NCBI RefSeq assembly: GCF_900101025.1
Contig: NZ_FMUH01000006.1
Location: 62,001-126,000 of the forward strand
Length of the DNA stretch: 64,000 bases
Source: Klenkia marina
GTDB taxonomy: Bacteria; Actinomycetota; Actinomycetes; Mycobacteriales; Geodermatophilaceae
Direction of reading: 5' to 3'
Shown: in pieces, positions 41,935-50,865 of the stretch
Layout: every line of letters begins with the position of its first letter
How positions within the stretch are numbered: the stretch's first letter is position 1
Translations under genes and position numbers: made by a program
Notes under the pieces: model-generated
Told to the model about the DNA's origin: nothing
Databases searched by the model: none
What the model saw: only the letters and a program-made list of their open reading frames with translations

Positions 41935-42903
41935 ATGGCCGACACCGCCACGCTCACCGCCCAGCTGCGCGCCCTGCTCCTGCTCACGCAGACCGAGGAG
42001 CAGATCGCCCGCACCCGCACCACCCAGGCCCGCACCGAGGCCGTGCGCCGCGAGCTGCAGCAGAACGCCGACAACGCCGCCGACCGGGCCGCCGCGATCA
42101 CCCGCACCCTGCGCGACCTGGGCGGCGTCCCCGACGTCGTGACCCCGGCGCTGGGCCGGCTCGGCGCCGTGCTGAAGGCCACCGTCGAGCAGGCCGGCCC
42201 GCTGGACGAGGCACTGCTGGGCGACCTGTCGCTCGAGCACCAGCTGCTCGACCGCGCCACCTACCTCAAGGTGCTGGCCCAGACCGCGAAGCAGCCCCGG
42301 GTGGTCGCCCTGGCCGAGCGGCTCGTCACCGCGCACACCGCCACCGTCGAGTGGCTCACCGTCGTCCTGGCCGAGACCGCGCTCGGTGGCCCCGCCGCCC
42401 TGCGGCCCACCCCCGTGCAGCGCGTCACCGGCGGCGCCGCCCGCCTGGCCTCGCTGCCGGCCCGCTCCGTCGCCGACGCGGTGAACAAGGTCGTCGACAC
42501 CACCAACCAGGTGTCCGAGGCCGCCGCCGCGAAGCTCACCGCCGCCACCGCCCGGGCCACCGTGTTCGCCGGCGCCGTGCGCGAGTCGCTGGCCGACGGC
42601 CGCAACGCATCCCTGGAGGAGGGTGAGCGACAGGCCCGCAGGGCCAGCGAGCGCGAGGTCGCGGAGGTCATCCACGACACCCGCACCGAGCTGGGTGCCC
42701 TGCGCGCCGACGAGCTGCCCATCACCGGCTACGGCGAGCTGACCGGCCCCGACGCCGTCAAGGCCGTCAAGGAGCTCCGCAGCGCCGCCGACATCGAGGC
42801 CGTCATCCGCTTCGAGGAGGAGAACAAGAACCGCTCCTCCGTCGTGGGCGCCGCCCAGACCCAGCTGGCAGCCCTGGCCAAGGAGGCCGTCGGCGTCAGC
42901 TGA
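41935..42903 (+). CDS. Ferritin-like helical domain protein
   Basis: 322 residues, all-helical. Residues ~5-150 read as a four-helix bundle with acidic and His residues at positions typical of ferritin-like di-iron proteins (LTQTEEQIA, LSLEHQLLDRATYLK, LVTAHTATVEWL). The rest contains long amphipathic helices rich in Ala, Val and Glu (SVADAVNKVVDTTNQVSEAAAAK, phasin-like). Similar proteins in related genera are annotated as ferritin-like; iron binding is not shown. The ATG has an AAGGAG site 8-13 bases upstream. A hairpin terminator follows. Confidence 0.7.
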   Translation: MADTATLTAQLRALLLLTQTEEQIARTRTTQARTEAVRRELQQNADNAADRAAAITRTLRDLGGVPDVVTPALGRLGAVLKATVEQAGPLDEALLGDLSLEHQLLDRATYLKVLAQTAKQPRVVALAERLVTAHTATVEWLTVVLAETALGGPAALRPTPVQRVTGGAARLASLPARSVADAVNKVVDTTNQVSEAAAAKLTAATARATVFAGAVRESLADGRNASLEEGERQARRASEREVAEVIHDTRTELGALRADELPITGYGELTGPDAVKAVKELRSAADIEAVIRFEEENKNRSSVVGAAQTQLAALAKEAVGVS

Positions 42904-42914
42904 CCCCGTCCACC

Positions 42915-42946
42915 GAGGCCCGCACCCCCCCCGCGGTGCGGGCCTC
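42915..42946. terminator. Bidirectional hairpin between the ferritin-like and rhodopsin genes
   Basis: A 12-bp perfect stem (GAGGCCCGCACC and GGTGCGGGCCTC) with an 8-base loop. The right arm touches the rhodopsin stop codon. No T-tract. Confidence 0.72.
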
Positions 42947-43826
42947 AGTGCTGCCGGGGCTCCGGCTCGTGCGGCGCGACCGCGTCGGCCTCGTGCACCG
43001 AGGACACCCACACCGGTTCCGGGTGGGTCTCGGCGCCGGCCGCGAGGTCCTCGGCGGTGCGCAGCTTGGCGACCTTGAACACCAGCACGCCGAACCCGAC
43101 CTTGGCGACGACGTCGGCCGCGGAGTAGGCCACCTGCATGCCGACGAACCACGACGGCGTGACGTCGACGAACACCGGCACCGCGTAGACCAGCGGGTAC
43201 ACCCCGAACGTGGACAACAGCACGACCGCGGCGTTGCGCAGGCTGGCGAACGACTCCGCGGACATCGAGCCGCGCGACCCGCGGACGGCACCGACCAGGG
43301 CGACGTACAGGTAGCCGAAGAACGCCGTGGAGACCAGCCCCCACCCGACGAGCGCGCCGGTGGACCGGCCCTCGGCCACGACCTGCGACCCCACGAAGCC
43401 GGTGACGACCATGAGGAAGGCGGCCGCCATCGTGCTCGCGCGGACCCGGCGCGCGCGGGCCCCGGCCAGGGCGCACACGGCCAGCAACTCGACGGTCAGC
43501 AACGGCACGGTCACCGACCAGTCGACGTACCGGGTGAACAGCGACGAGCGGGCCGGCTCCCCGGGTTCGTACACCCCGTCGACCAGGGTGAACCCCGTGT
43601 CGACGGCGTGGTGGACCAGCGCGTAGGACACCGTCGCGACGGCACCGATGCACAGGGCGGCGACCACCGCCGGCCGGTACCGGACACCGACCTCCGACGC
43701 CGACCGCCACGAGTGCAGCGTGTGGGCGAGCAGTGCGAACGCGGCAGCCAGCACCGCGAAGACGACGACGTCGTGCTGGCCGGGCGTCAGCGTCTGCAGC
43801 TCAGGGGTCGGGGTGTCGTACAGCAC
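42945..43826 (-). CDS. Microbial (type 1) rhodopsin, DTE-type light-driven proton pump
   Basis: 293 residues with seven membrane helices. Helix C carries R99-Y-V-D102-W-S-V-T106-V-P-L-L110-T-V-E113, matching Arg94, Asp97 (proton acceptor), Thr101 and Glu108 (donor) of proteorhodopsin. Leu110 equals the Leu105 position linked to green-light absorption. Helix G has the counter-ion Asp238 and the retinal Schiff-base Lys242 with the correct four-residue spacing (SAADVVAKVGFG). Outward proton pumping is therefore expected. The GTG start has a GGGAGG site 5-10 bases upstream. No retinal-making gene (brp/blh-like dioxygenase) lies in the window. The C-terminus is acidic and His-rich. Confidence 0.93.
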   Translation of the reverse strand: MLYDTPTPELQTLTPGQHDVVVFAVLAAAFALLAHTLHSWRSASEVGVRYRPAVVAALCIGAVATVSYALVHHAVDTGFTLVDGVYEPGEPARSSLFTRYVDWSVTVPLLTVELLAVCALAGARARRVRASTMAAAFLMVVTGFVGSQVVAEGRSTGALVGWGLVSTAFFGYLYVALVGAVRGSRGSMSAESFASLRNAAVVLLSTFGVYPLVYAVPVFVDVTPSWFVGMQVAYSAADVVAKVGFGVLVFKVAKLRTAEDLAAGAETHPEPVWVSSVHEADAVAPHEPEPRQH

Positions 43827-43900
43827 GGGGCCTCCCGGGTCGGGAACGGGCGCCCGGTCTCGACGCCCGGACCCGCTACCCGCACACGTCGCGGGTCGAA

Positions 43901-43933
43901 CCGGGCCCGCACCCTGCACGGGTGCGGGCCCGG
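43901..43933 (-). terminator. Hairpin after rtcB
   Basis: A 14-bp perfect stem (43901-43914 and 43920-43933, CCGGGCCCGCACCC) with a 5-base loop, 4 bases beyond the rtcB stop. It separates rtcB from the rhodopsin gene, which must then have its own promoter in the 75 bases between; none is clear. Confidence 0.72.
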
Positions 43934-43937
43934 GTCC

Positions 43938-45101
43938 TCAGTTGCCCTTGACGTTCACGACCTGGCGCAGCACGTGCCGCACCTCGACGAGGTCGGCCGC
44001 GTCGGCCATCACCTGGTCGATCGGCTTGTAGGCGTCGGGGTGCTCGTCGAGGAACGCGTCGGACTCGCCCCACGCCACGCCGGCCATCCGTGCGTCGAGG
44101 TCGGCCCGGTCGAACAGCTTGCGCGCCGCCGTCCGGCTGTGGCTGCGCCCGGCCCCGTGCGGGGCCGAGTGCAACGACCGGACGTCGCCCTTGCCCACCA
44201 CGACGTAGGACGCCGCACCCATCGAGCCCGGGATCAGCCCGGGCTCGCCGGCCCGTGCCGAGATCGCGCCCTTGCGGGACAGCCACACCTCGCGCCCGAA
44301 GTGCCGCTCGCGCGCGGTGTAGTTGTGGTGGCACCGGATGGCCTCCTGCGCCTGCACCTCGACCCCGAGGAACCGGCCGAGCTGGTCGAGCACCCGGTCC
44401 ATCATCTCCTCGCGGTTGAGGAAGGCGAACCGCTGCGCCCACAGCAGCGCCTCGAGGTAGGCGTCGAACTCGGGCTCGCCCTCCACGAGGTAGGCGAGGT
44501 CCCGGTCGGGCAGCTCGACGAACCGCCGGCGGCACTGCTCGCGGGCCACCGCGATGTGCTTCTGGGCGAGCTTGTTGCCCACGCCGCGCGAGCCCGAGTG
44601 CAGGAACGCCCACACCCGGTCGGACTCGTCGAGGCTCACCTCGATGAAGTGGTTGCCCGAGCCGAGGGTGCCCAGCTGCTGCGGCCAGTGCTTCGCGACC
44701 GCGTCGGCCTGGTCGATGCCCGGCATCGTGCGCAGCTCTGCGATGCGCGGCTCGGCGGAGGCACGGATCTTCTGGTTCCGGCCACCGGCCGACAGCGGGA
44801 CCGAGCGGCTGATCTGCGCGTGCAGCGGTGACAGGTCGCGGCCGTCGAGGTCCGCGGCCGTGAACTGCGTGCGGACGGCGGCCATGCCGCAGCCGATGTC
44901 GACCCCGACCGCGGCCGGGATGATCGCGCCGTCGGTCGGGATCACCGAGCCGACCGTCGCGCCGAGGCCGAGGTGGGCGTCGGGCATGAGGGCCACGTGC
45001 GGGAAGACGAACGGCATGGTGGCCGTGCGCTGTGCCTGCTCGCGGGTGGAGTCCTCGAGGAGGGACGCCCAGCTGAGCAGGCGTCCGTCGATGGTGTGCA
45101 T
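43938..45101 (-). CDS. rtcB: RNA-splicing ligase RtcB
   Basis: 387 residues. RtcB joins 2',3'-cyclic phosphate or 3'-phosphate RNA ends to 5'-OH ends with GTP and Mn2+. Metal and active-site motifs are all present: MPDAHLGLGATVG, VGVDIGCGM (Cys and Asp metal ligands), GTLGSGNHFIE, WAFLHSGSRGVGN, CHHNYTARE and the guanylated His in SAPHGAGRSHSR. The length is that of the compact bacterial RtcB. The ATG chosen gives MHTIDGRLLSWAS; longer readings are not conserved. No archease or RtcA gene and no RtcR-type activator is adjacent. It probably repairs tRNA or rRNA cut by toxins or stress. Confidence 0.95.
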   Translation of the reverse strand: MHTIDGRLLSWASLLEDSTREQAQRTATMPFVFPHVALMPDAHLGLGATVGSVIPTDGAIIPAAVGVDIGCGMAAVRTQFTAADLDGRDLSPLHAQISRSVPLSAGGRNQKIRASAEPRIAELRTMPGIDQADAVAKHWPQQLGTLGSGNHFIEVSLDESDRVWAFLHSGSRGVGNKLAQKHIAVAREQCRRRFVELPDRDLAYLVEGEPEFDAYLEALLWAQRFAFLNREEMMDRVLDQLGRFLGVEVQAQEAIRCHHNYTARERHFGREVWLSRKGAISARAGEPGLIPGSMGAASYVVVGKGDVRSLHSAPHGAGRSHSRTAARKLFDRADLDARMAGVAWGESDAFLDEHPDAYKPIDQVMADAADLVEVRHVLRQVVNVKGN

Positions 45102-45253
45102 GGTCCTTCCCTGGTCGATGGGGTGGAGTGGTCGGCGCCGACCGGGGGTGGAGTCAACCCGCTGCTCACGCTGCGCGCCTCCGGTTTTCCCTCCGTCACC
45201 CGCGTGGCTGGACTCCGTCACCCGAGGGGGTCGGTTCGGCTTCAGGAACCGGC

Positions 45254-46045
45254 GTGTCGGCCGACAACGCAGAGGTGAGCTGGGGAACACGACGCGCGCC
45301 GACACGGCTGGTGTCCGCGCTGGCCGAGGGCGAGTCCGTGGTGGCGGTGACCGAGTGCGTCCCGCTGACGGACTCCCTCGACGTGCCGGTCGGTGACGAC
45401 GCGCGCACCGCGGTGCTCACCGACCGGGCGCTCTACTGCTGCACGGTCGGCGGTGACGTCGTCCCCCTGCCGTTCTCGCGCATGCGGGAGCTGAACCGGC
45501 GCGGGTTCGCGCTGCTGTTCTTCCGCTTCGACGATGCGCACGCCACGTGGGAGCTGCGCGACCAGCGGTTCGCCGCGAAGGCCGAGCGGCGCTTCGCCCA
45601 GCACGGTCTGGCCGCGCACAAGGCGTGGGTGGGCACCGGGCGCGAGCCGGGTCGTGAGCCCGCCGGCTTCCGGCACCAGGCCCACCTCGACCTGCTCAAC
45701 CGGCTCGCCGGCGGGGCGGAGTTCGCCGACGCGGTGGCCGACCAGCGCGTCCTGGTCGACCAGCTGGTGTGGACCGAGACCGGCGACCGCGCCTCCTGCC
45801 GTGCCGCGCTGCGGCGCCTGGGCACGGTGCACCGACAGCTGCACGCCGACCTGACGGTCATCGCCGAGGCCGCCCCGAGCCTGGCCATGGCCCAGCACGC
45901 CCTCGTGCTCGTCGACCAGCCCTCGCCCTGGCAGGGCGAGGTGGCCGAGCCGGTCGACGACGGCCCGACCGCCGCCGAGCTCGCCGGCCTGACGCCGGAC
46001 GCCCCGCCCGTGTGGGTGGACGCCCGGCGCGAGAAGGTCAGCTGA
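45254..46045 (+). CDS. Hypothetical protein, possible PH-like N-terminal domain
   Basis: 263 residues, soluble. Residues ~20-95 (TAVLTDRALYCCTVGGDVVPLPFSRMRE, then ALLFFRFDDAHATWEL) read as alternating strands like a bacterial PH/GRAM domain, which binds lipids or proteins. The C-terminal ~150 residues are helical (RFAQHGLAAHKAWV, AALRRLGTVHRQLHADLTVIAEAAP). I do not recognise the family. Start candidates are GTG at 45254 (used, AGGAACC upstream) and GTG at 45275. It is divergent from rtcB across 152 bases, in which I see no clear operator. The pairing may be only positional. Confidence 0.62.
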   Translation: MSADNAEVSWGTRRAPTRLVSALAEGESVVAVTECVPLTDSLDVPVGDDARTAVLTDRALYCCTVGGDVVPLPFSRMRELNRRGFALLFFRFDDAHATWELRDQRFAAKAERRFAQHGLAAHKAWVGTGREPGREPAGFRHQAHLDLLNRLAGGAEFADAVADQRVLVDQLVWTETGDRASCRAALRRLGTVHRQLHADLTVIAEAAPSLAMAQHALVLVDQPSPWQGEVAEPVDDGPTAAELAGLTPDAPPVWVDARREKVS

Positions 46046-46051
46046 CCTCGC

Positions 46052-46333
46052 TCAGCTGACCTCGACGCCCTTCCAGAAGGCGACCCGGTCGGTGATCTCC
46101 TTCGCGGCCTCCTTGGGCTCGCGGTAGGTCCACGCGGCGTCGGTGTTGGTCTGCCCGCCGGCCTCGATCGAGAAGTAGCTGGCGTCGCCCTTCCACGGGC
46201 AGTGGCTGGTGGTCTCGGTGGGGGACAGGACGCCCTCGCGCACCGAGCTGAGCGGGAAGTAGGCGTTGCCCTCGACGGTGACGATGTCGTCGGACTCGGC
46301 GATGACGGTGCCGTTCCAGGTAGCGGTGGTCAT
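46052..46333 (-). CDS. DUF427 domain protein
   Basis: 93 residues. It matches DUF427 over its whole length: TATWNGTVIAESDDIVTVEGNAYFP, then SPTETTSHCPWKGDASYFSIE and DAAWTYREPKEAAKEITDRVAFW. The compact all-beta domain has conserved Cys-Pro-Trp-Lys-Gly and Trp-Tyr residues; no reaction is established. The ATG is unambiguous. It is convergent with the PH-like gene (7 bp) and lies downstream of the YccF gene on the same strand. Confidence 0.9.
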   Translation of the reverse strand: MTTATWNGTVIAESDDIVTVEGNAYFPLSSVREGVLSPTETTSHCPWKGDASYFSIEAGGQTNTDAAWTYREPKEAAKEITDRVAFWKGVEVS

Positions 46334-46374
46334 GCCCACGATTCTCCGCGCCTCCGGCCGCTCCCGCAGCCGGC

Positions 46375-46800
46375 TCAGCGGGCGACGGCCTGGCCGGCGC
46401 CGAACCACGAGTGCGGCGCCCGGGTCTCGACCACCCGCTTGCCCAGCGGGAACAGGCCGACGAGCGCGAGCTTGAACGAGGCGACGCCGAACGGGATGCC
46501 GATGATCGTCAGGCAGAAGGCGATGCCCGAGACGATGTGCAGCAGCGCCAGCCACCAGCCGGCGACGACGAACCACACCAGGTTGCCCAGCGCCGAGGCG
46601 AGGCCGGCGTGCGGGTCGGCCACCGTCGTGCGCCCGAACGGCAGGACGACGAAGAACGCCAACCGGAACGCCGCGATCCCGAACGGGATGCCGACGATCG
46701 TCACGCAGGCGATCAGCCCGGCGATGAGGTAGGCCAGTGCCAGGACCCAGCCCTGGAACACGAGCCAGACGAGGTTGAGCAGCAGTCGCAGTCCGTCCAC
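46375..46800 (-). CDS. YccF domain membrane protein
   Basis: 141 residues with four membrane helices arranged as a tandem repeat. The two halves each contain the YccF core: ACVTIVGIPFGIAAFRLAFF-VLPFGR in the first, and FCLTIIGIPFGVASFKLALVGLFPLGK in the second. The inner-membrane family is widespread and without known function. The GTG start is used because the first helix follows directly (VDGLRLLLNLVWLVFQGW). It is followed 41 bp later by the DUF427 gene. Confidence 0.9.
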   Translation of the reverse strand: MDGLRLLLNLVWLVFQGWVLALAYLIAGLIACVTIVGIPFGIAAFRLAFFVVLPFGRTTVADPHAGLASALGNLVWFVVAGWWLALLHIVSGIAFCLTIIGIPFGVASFKLALVGLFPLGKRVVETRAPHSWFGAGQAVAR

Positions 46801-46928
46801 GTGCAGATCACGAGCCGCACCGCGGGACCGTTCCCGCCGACGAGTGAGACTGTGCGTACCCGGTGTGCGGACCAGGCGGTCCGACCGGCATGATCGTCGC
46901 TGCCCGTCGAACCCCCTGGAGGACCTTC

Positions 46929-47540
46929 GTGACCACGCCCGGCTCAGGCGACCAGCCGCACAACCCCGGCCCGAACTCCGGTCAGGGCTGGGGGCAGCAG
47001 CCGCCGTCCGGCTCCGACCAGCCCGGCCAGACCCCGTCGGGGCAGCAGTGGAGCGCCCCCCAGGGCCAGCCGCAGCAGCCCGGTCAGCCCCAGCAGTTCG
47101 GCCAGCCGGGTCAGCCCGGTCAGCCCCAGCAGTTCGGCCAGCCCGGTCAGCCCGGCCAGCAGCCGTGGGGCGCGCCCGGTGCGCAGCCGCAGCAGCCGCA
47201 GAAGAAGAGCGGCCTGGCCCGCATCCTCCCGGTCATCGCCGGCGTCGTCGCGGTCATCGTGGTCGGCTTCCTGGTGCGCGGCTTCCTCGGTGGCGGCGCC
47301 CCCGAGGTCGGCGACTGCGTGAAGTCCGACGGCGCGTCCTACGACGTGGTCGACTGCGACTCCGACGACGCCGAGTACCGCATCTTCGGCACCGACGACG
47401 ACATGACCGAGTCCGAGTTCCGGGCCGACGTCGACACCTGCCAGGCCGCCGCGACGCAGAACAACATCACCGACGGTGTGTCGCTCTGGTACGGCAACAC
47501 CGGCGACAAGGGCGAGGTCTTCTGCGCCGAGACGCTCTGA
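46929..47540 (+). CDS. LppU/SCO3897-like membrane protein with Gln/Pro-rich N-terminus
   Basis: 203 residues. The first ~95 are a low-complexity cytoplasmic tail of Gln, Pro and Gly that includes two copies of QFGQPGQPGQP. A single membrane helix (~100-122) follows, then an outer domain (APEVGDCVKSDGASYDVVDCDSDDAEYRIFG...) with cysteines spaced as in LppU-type proteins. GGAGGA lies 7 bases before the GTG. A shorter protein with the same outer domain is encoded at 50.5 kb. Function is not known. The repeat-bearing DNA at 47.07-47.16 kb could vary in copy number. Confidence 0.8.
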   Translation: MTTPGSGDQPHNPGPNSGQGWGQQPPSGSDQPGQTPSGQQWSAPQGQPQQPGQPQQFGQPGQPGQPQQFGQPGQPGQQPWGAPGAQPQQPQKKSGLARILPVIAGVVAVIVVGFLVRGFLGGGAPEVGDCVKSDGASYDVVDCDSDDAEYRIFGTDDDMTESEFRADVDTCQAAATQNNITDGVSLWYGNTGDKGEVFCAETL

Positions 47541-47551
47541 CCCCAGCACCT

Positions 47552-47595
47552 CGCACGACCGCCCCGCAGCCGCTCGGCTGCGGGGCGGTCGTGCG
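47552..47595. terminator. Strong bidirectional hairpin
   Basis: A 21-bp perfect inverted repeat (47552-47572 and 47575-47595, CGCACGACCGCCCCGCAG...) with a minimal loop. It lies exactly between the LppU-like gene and the stop codon of the convergent GH15 gene. Confidence 0.85.
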
Positions 47596-49467
47596 TCAGG
47601 GGGAGTGCTCCTCCAGCGTGATGGCCGCGTTGACCAGGGCGAGGTGGGAGAGCGCCTGCGGCAGGTTGCCCAGGAACGAGCCGTCGGCGGGGTCCAGCAT
47701 CTCGGCCAGCATGCCCACGTCGTTCGCCGTCCCCTCCTCGAGCTCGGCCATCAGGGCCCGGGCCTCCGCGCCGCGCCCGCACAGCTGCAGGGCCGACACC
47801 ATCCAGTACGAGCAGGCCAGGAACACGCCCTCCTCGGCGTCCATGCCGGTGTACCGGTAGAGGTGCGGGCCGGCGCCGAGCTCCCGGCGCAGCGCGTCGA
47901 GGGTCGAGCTCATGCGCTCGCCGCGGTCGAACCCGCTGATCGCGTGCAGCAGGATCGAGCAGTCCAGACCGTCGCTGCCGGGGTACCAGAGGTAGGCGCC
48001 GCGGTCGTCGTCCCAGGCGTTCTCCTCCACCCACCGCCGGATCCGGCCGGCCTCCGAACGCCAGCGGGACGGGTCGCCGGGGATCTGCCCGGCCTCGCAC
48101 AGCTCGACCGCCTTGGTCAGCGCCTGCCAGCACCCGAGCTTGGACGTCGTGTAGTGCTGCGGGTCGTGCAGCTCCCACATGCCGGCGTCCTTCTGCTGCC
48201 AGCGGTCGCAGGCGGTGTCGGCGACCGAGGCGAGCATGCGGCCGGTGTCGGCGTCGAGCACGTTGCCCTGCTCGACGTACAGCGCCACGATCGAGAACAG
48301 GTCGCCGTAGACGCCCAGCTGCAGCTGGTCGGCGGCGCCGTTGCCCACCTGCACCGGCCCGACGCCGCGCCACCCGGGCACGTCGGGCTCGTGCACGCCG
48401 TCGGTCAGCCCGCCCTCGAGGGTGTAGCAGACCCGCGGCTCCGGGCCGTGCCGGCGGATGGTGCCCAGCAGCCAGCTCATGGCGCCGTGCGTCTCCTCGC
48501 GCAGCCCGAACCGGAACAGCGCGGTGAGCGCGTAGGCCGAGTCGCGCACCCAGGCGTACCGGTAGTCCCAGTTCTTGCCGCCGGCCCGGGTCTCGGGCAG
48601 CGAGGTGGTGCCGGCGGCGACCATCGAGCCGCTGGGGGAGTGGATGAGCAGCTTGAGCGCCAGCGCGCTGCGGCGCACCGACTCGTCGAACTCGCCCTCC
48701 CAGCTGAACTCCTCGCCCCACGCCTGCCAGTTGGCGACCGTGCGGTCGATGCCGGCGTCGAGCTGGTCGGGGCCGGCCAGGAAGAGCGGCTCCCGCTCGG
48801 TGGCGACCAGCCCGAGCAGCGCGCGGGAGCCCGGAGTGGTGGTGTAGGTGACCTCGACCTGCTGCTCGCCGGTGTGCACGCGGTCCTCGCCCGACGTGCG
48901 CACCGCCATCGTCACGCCGTCGACCCGCAGCACGGCGCCCTGCACGGTGTCCTGCACCCACGGCGACGCGGTGCCGAAGCACGTGCCGGGACGGACGGCG
49001 GCGCGCATCGCCACGGTGCCCGAGAGCCCCTCGATGCGCCGGGCCAGCTCCGACCACGGCAGCCGGCCGGCCACACCGGTGTTCAACGCGTCGGTGACCC
49101 GCACGCTGCCCGAGGCGGTGGAGAACGTCGTCGTCAGCACGTTGGTGTGGTCCACGTACTCGCGCACGACGGTGAATGGCTCGACCGGGCACAGCTCGAT
49201 GCACCCGCCGTGCTCGGCGTCCAGCAGCGCGGCGAACACCGGTGGGGCGTCCATCGCCGGCAGCGGCAGCCAGTCGATGCGTCCGTCGCGGGCGACCAGC
49301 GCGATCGTGCGGCCGTCCCCGATCGCTGCGTAGCTGCGCAGGTCGGCGTAGCCGTCGGCGTCGCGCTCGGTGACCGGGGCAGCCCCGGTGGGCCCCCAGC
49401 GCAGGGCGTCGGGGGCGGGGCGGGCGCCTCGTCGCTGGACGCCCGCCGACTCGTGGTGCGTGCTCAC
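47596..49467 (-). CDS. GH15 family glycoside hydrolase (glucoamylase/trehalase-like)
   Basis: 623 residues, no signal peptide. An N-terminal beta-sandwich (~40-260, with [20 protein letters not shown] and [20 protein letters not shown]) is followed by the (alpha/alpha)6 catalytic barrel. Barrel signatures: [18 protein letters not shown], the catalytic-acid region [16 protein letters not shown] and the C-terminal [19 protein letters not shown]. The same pattern occurs in mycobacterial trehalase and in glucoamylases, so an alpha-glucan or trehalose substrate is likely. The GTG start overlaps the stop of the upstream SDR gene (GTGA), so the two are co-translated. The 3' end is delimited by a 21-bp hairpin. 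Confidence 0.92.
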   Translation of the reverse strand: MSTHHESAGVQRRGARPAPDALRWGPTGAAPVTERDADGYADLRSYAAIGDGRTIALVARDGRIDWLPLPAMDAPPVFAALLDAEHGGCIELCPVEPFTVVREYVDHTNVLTTTFSTASGSVRVTDALNTGVAGRLPWSELARRIEGLSGTVAMRAAVRPGTCFGTASPWVQDTVQGAVLRVDGVTMAVRTSGEDRVHTGEQQVEVTYTTTPGSRALLGLVATEREPLFLAGPDQLDAGIDRTVANWQAWGEEFSWEGEFDESVRRSALALKLLIHSPSGSMVAAGTTSLPETRAGGKNWDYRYAWVRDSAYALTALFRFGLREETHGAMSWLLGTIRRHGPEPRVCYTLEGGLTDGVHEPDVPGWRGVGPVQVGNGAADQLQLGVYGDLFSIVALYVEQGNVLDADTGRMLASVADTACDRWQQKDAGMWELHDPQHYTTSKLGCWQALTKAVELCEAGQIPGDPSRWRSEAGRIRRWVEENAWDDDRGAYLWYPGSDGLDCSILLHAISGFDRGERMSSTLDALRRELGAGPHLYRYTGMDAEEGVFLACSYWMVSALQLCGRGAEARALMAELEEGTANDVGMLAEMLDPADGSFLGNLPQALSHLALVNAAITLEEHSP

Positions 49468-50357
49468 GGGGTGGGCATGCCCCCGTTCACGTTGAGGGTC
49501 TCGCCGACGGTGTAGCCCGACTCCGCCGACGCCAGGTAGACGTAGGCGCCGGCCAGCTCGGCGGGCTGCCCGGCGCGGCCCAGCGGGGTCTCCTTGCCGA
49601 ACTCGGGCAGGTTCTCCGGCGGCTGACCGCCGGAGGCCTGCAGCGGGGTCCAGAACGGGCCCGGAGCCACGACGTTGACCCGGATGCCCTTGGGCGCGAG
49701 CTGCTGGGCCAGCGCCTTGCTGATCGTGTTGATCGCGGCCTTGGTGGTGGCGTAGTCGACCAGGCCGGGGGCGGGGGAGTACGCCTGGATCGAGCTCGTG
49801 GTGACGATCGTCGAGCCGGCGGGCAGGTGCGGCACGGCCTCCTGCACGACCCAGAAGACCGAGTACACGTTGGTCTTGAACGTGGCGTCGAACTGCTCGC
49901 TGGTCAGGTCGGCGAGGTCGTCGACCCACACCTGCTTGCCGGCCACCAGCACGATCGCGTCGAGCCCGCCGAGCTCCTCGACCGCGGTGCGCACCAGCTG
50001 CCGGGCCTCGCTCTCCACAGACAGGTCGGCCGGGGCCAGCACGGCCTTGCGGCCGGCGTCGCGCACGAGCTGGGCCACGGCCTCGGCGTCGGACTGCTCC
50101 TCGGGCAGGTAGTTGAGGACGACGTCGGCGCCCTCGCGGGCGTAGGCGATGGCGGCGGCGCGGCCGATGCCGGAGTCGGCGCCGGTGACCAGCGCCTTGC
50201 GGCCCTCGAGGCGACCGGTGCCGCGGTAGGTGTCCTCGCCGTGGTCGGCGCGCACCTCGAGCTCGGACTCCAGGCCCGGCTCGGCGATGCCCTGCTCGGG
50301 GTACCCGTCGGTGCGGTACTGGTCGACGGGGTTGGTGAACGTGTACTGGTCGGGCAC
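49464..50357 (-). CDS. SDR-family oxidoreductase (YghA-like)
   Basis: 297 residues. A ~50-residue N-terminal extension ([24 protein letters not shown]...) typical of the YghA/GsiB group precedes the Rossmann fold. The cofactor motif is [10 protein letters not shown], the active site Ser is in [11 protein letters not shown] and the Tyr-x3-Lys is YATTKAA. The usual NNAG is VAGKQ here. It likely uses NADP(H) to reduce an aldehyde or ketone; the group is induced by salt or starvation in other bacteria. GGAGG lies about 10 bases before the GTG start. It is the first gene of an operon with the GH15 hydrolase. Confidence 0.9.
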   Translation of the reverse strand: MPDQYTFTNPVDQYRTDGYPEQGIAEPGLESELEVRADHGEDTYRGTGRLEGRKALVTGADSGIGRAAAIAYAREGADVVLNYLPEEQSDAEAVAQLVRDAGRKAVLAPADLSVESEARQLVRTAVEELGGLDAIVLVAGKQVWVDDLADLTSEQFDATFKTNVYSVFWVVQEAVPHLPAGSTIVTTSSIQAYSPAPGLVDYATTKAAINTISKALAQQLAPKGIRVNVVAPGPFWTPLQASGGQPPENLPEFGKETPLGRAGQPAELAGAYVYLASAESGYTVGETLNVNGGMPTP

Positions 50358-50532
50358 GGTGGACGGGCCTCCGGTGAAGTGGCGTTGGCGCTGGTCACCG
50401 CTGGTGGCTCAACGGCTCGGGGTGCCATGCCCGGCGGCGGTGCCGCTCAACCGGGCGCGGTGCGGTGGGCCCGGCCACGTCCGCGTCGAGCGCCTACCGT
50501 CGGGGTCCGTCGTCCGAGCAGCGGGAGGTCCC

Positions 50533-50865
50533 GTGGGTGCCCCTGTGCCGCCGGCCCGGCCGAGCCGGGCCCTGGTGCCGGCCGCCGTCGCGGTCGTCGT
50601 CCTGTCGGTCCTCGGTCTGGTGCTGCTGGTCCGGGGACCCGGCGTCGACGTCGGCGACTGCGTGACCGCCGGCGACCGCGAGGTCGTGGTGGTGGGGTGC
50701 GACGACCCCGCCGCGACCTTCCAGGTCGTCGGCGTGCTCGACGACGTCCCGGCGGTGGACTCGCAGCCGGCCTGCCTGGCCGTGTTCCCGCGCACGACGG
50801 CGAGCTACTCCGACGGCGGCCTGTCCCGCGAGCCGTCGCGGGTGCTCTGCCTGGTCGCGGCCTGA
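50533..50865 (+). CDS. Small LppU-like membrane-anchored protein
   Basis: 110 residues. One membrane helix (~14-35) is followed by an outer domain VDVGDCVTAGDREVVVVGCDDPAATFQVVG with cysteines near 45, 58, 80 and 106, matching the outer domain of the larger protein at 46.9 kb. The GTG start has a perfect GGGAGG site 5 bases upstream. Its last 61 bp overlap the end of the convergent LacI-type gene. The function is unknown. The two related proteins may be paralogues of a surface factor. Confidence 0.75.
   Translation: MGAPVPPARPSRALVPAAVAVVVLSVLGLVLLVRGPGVDVGDCVTAGDREVVVVGCDDPAATFQVVGVLDDVPAVDSQPACLAVFPRTTASYSDGGLSREPSRVLCLVAA

Noticed and set aside
47071-47170. QFGQPGQPGQP-coding DNA repeats as a mobile or regulatory repeat
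   Set aside because: They are in frame inside the disordered tail of the LppU-like protein and explained as coding low complexity.
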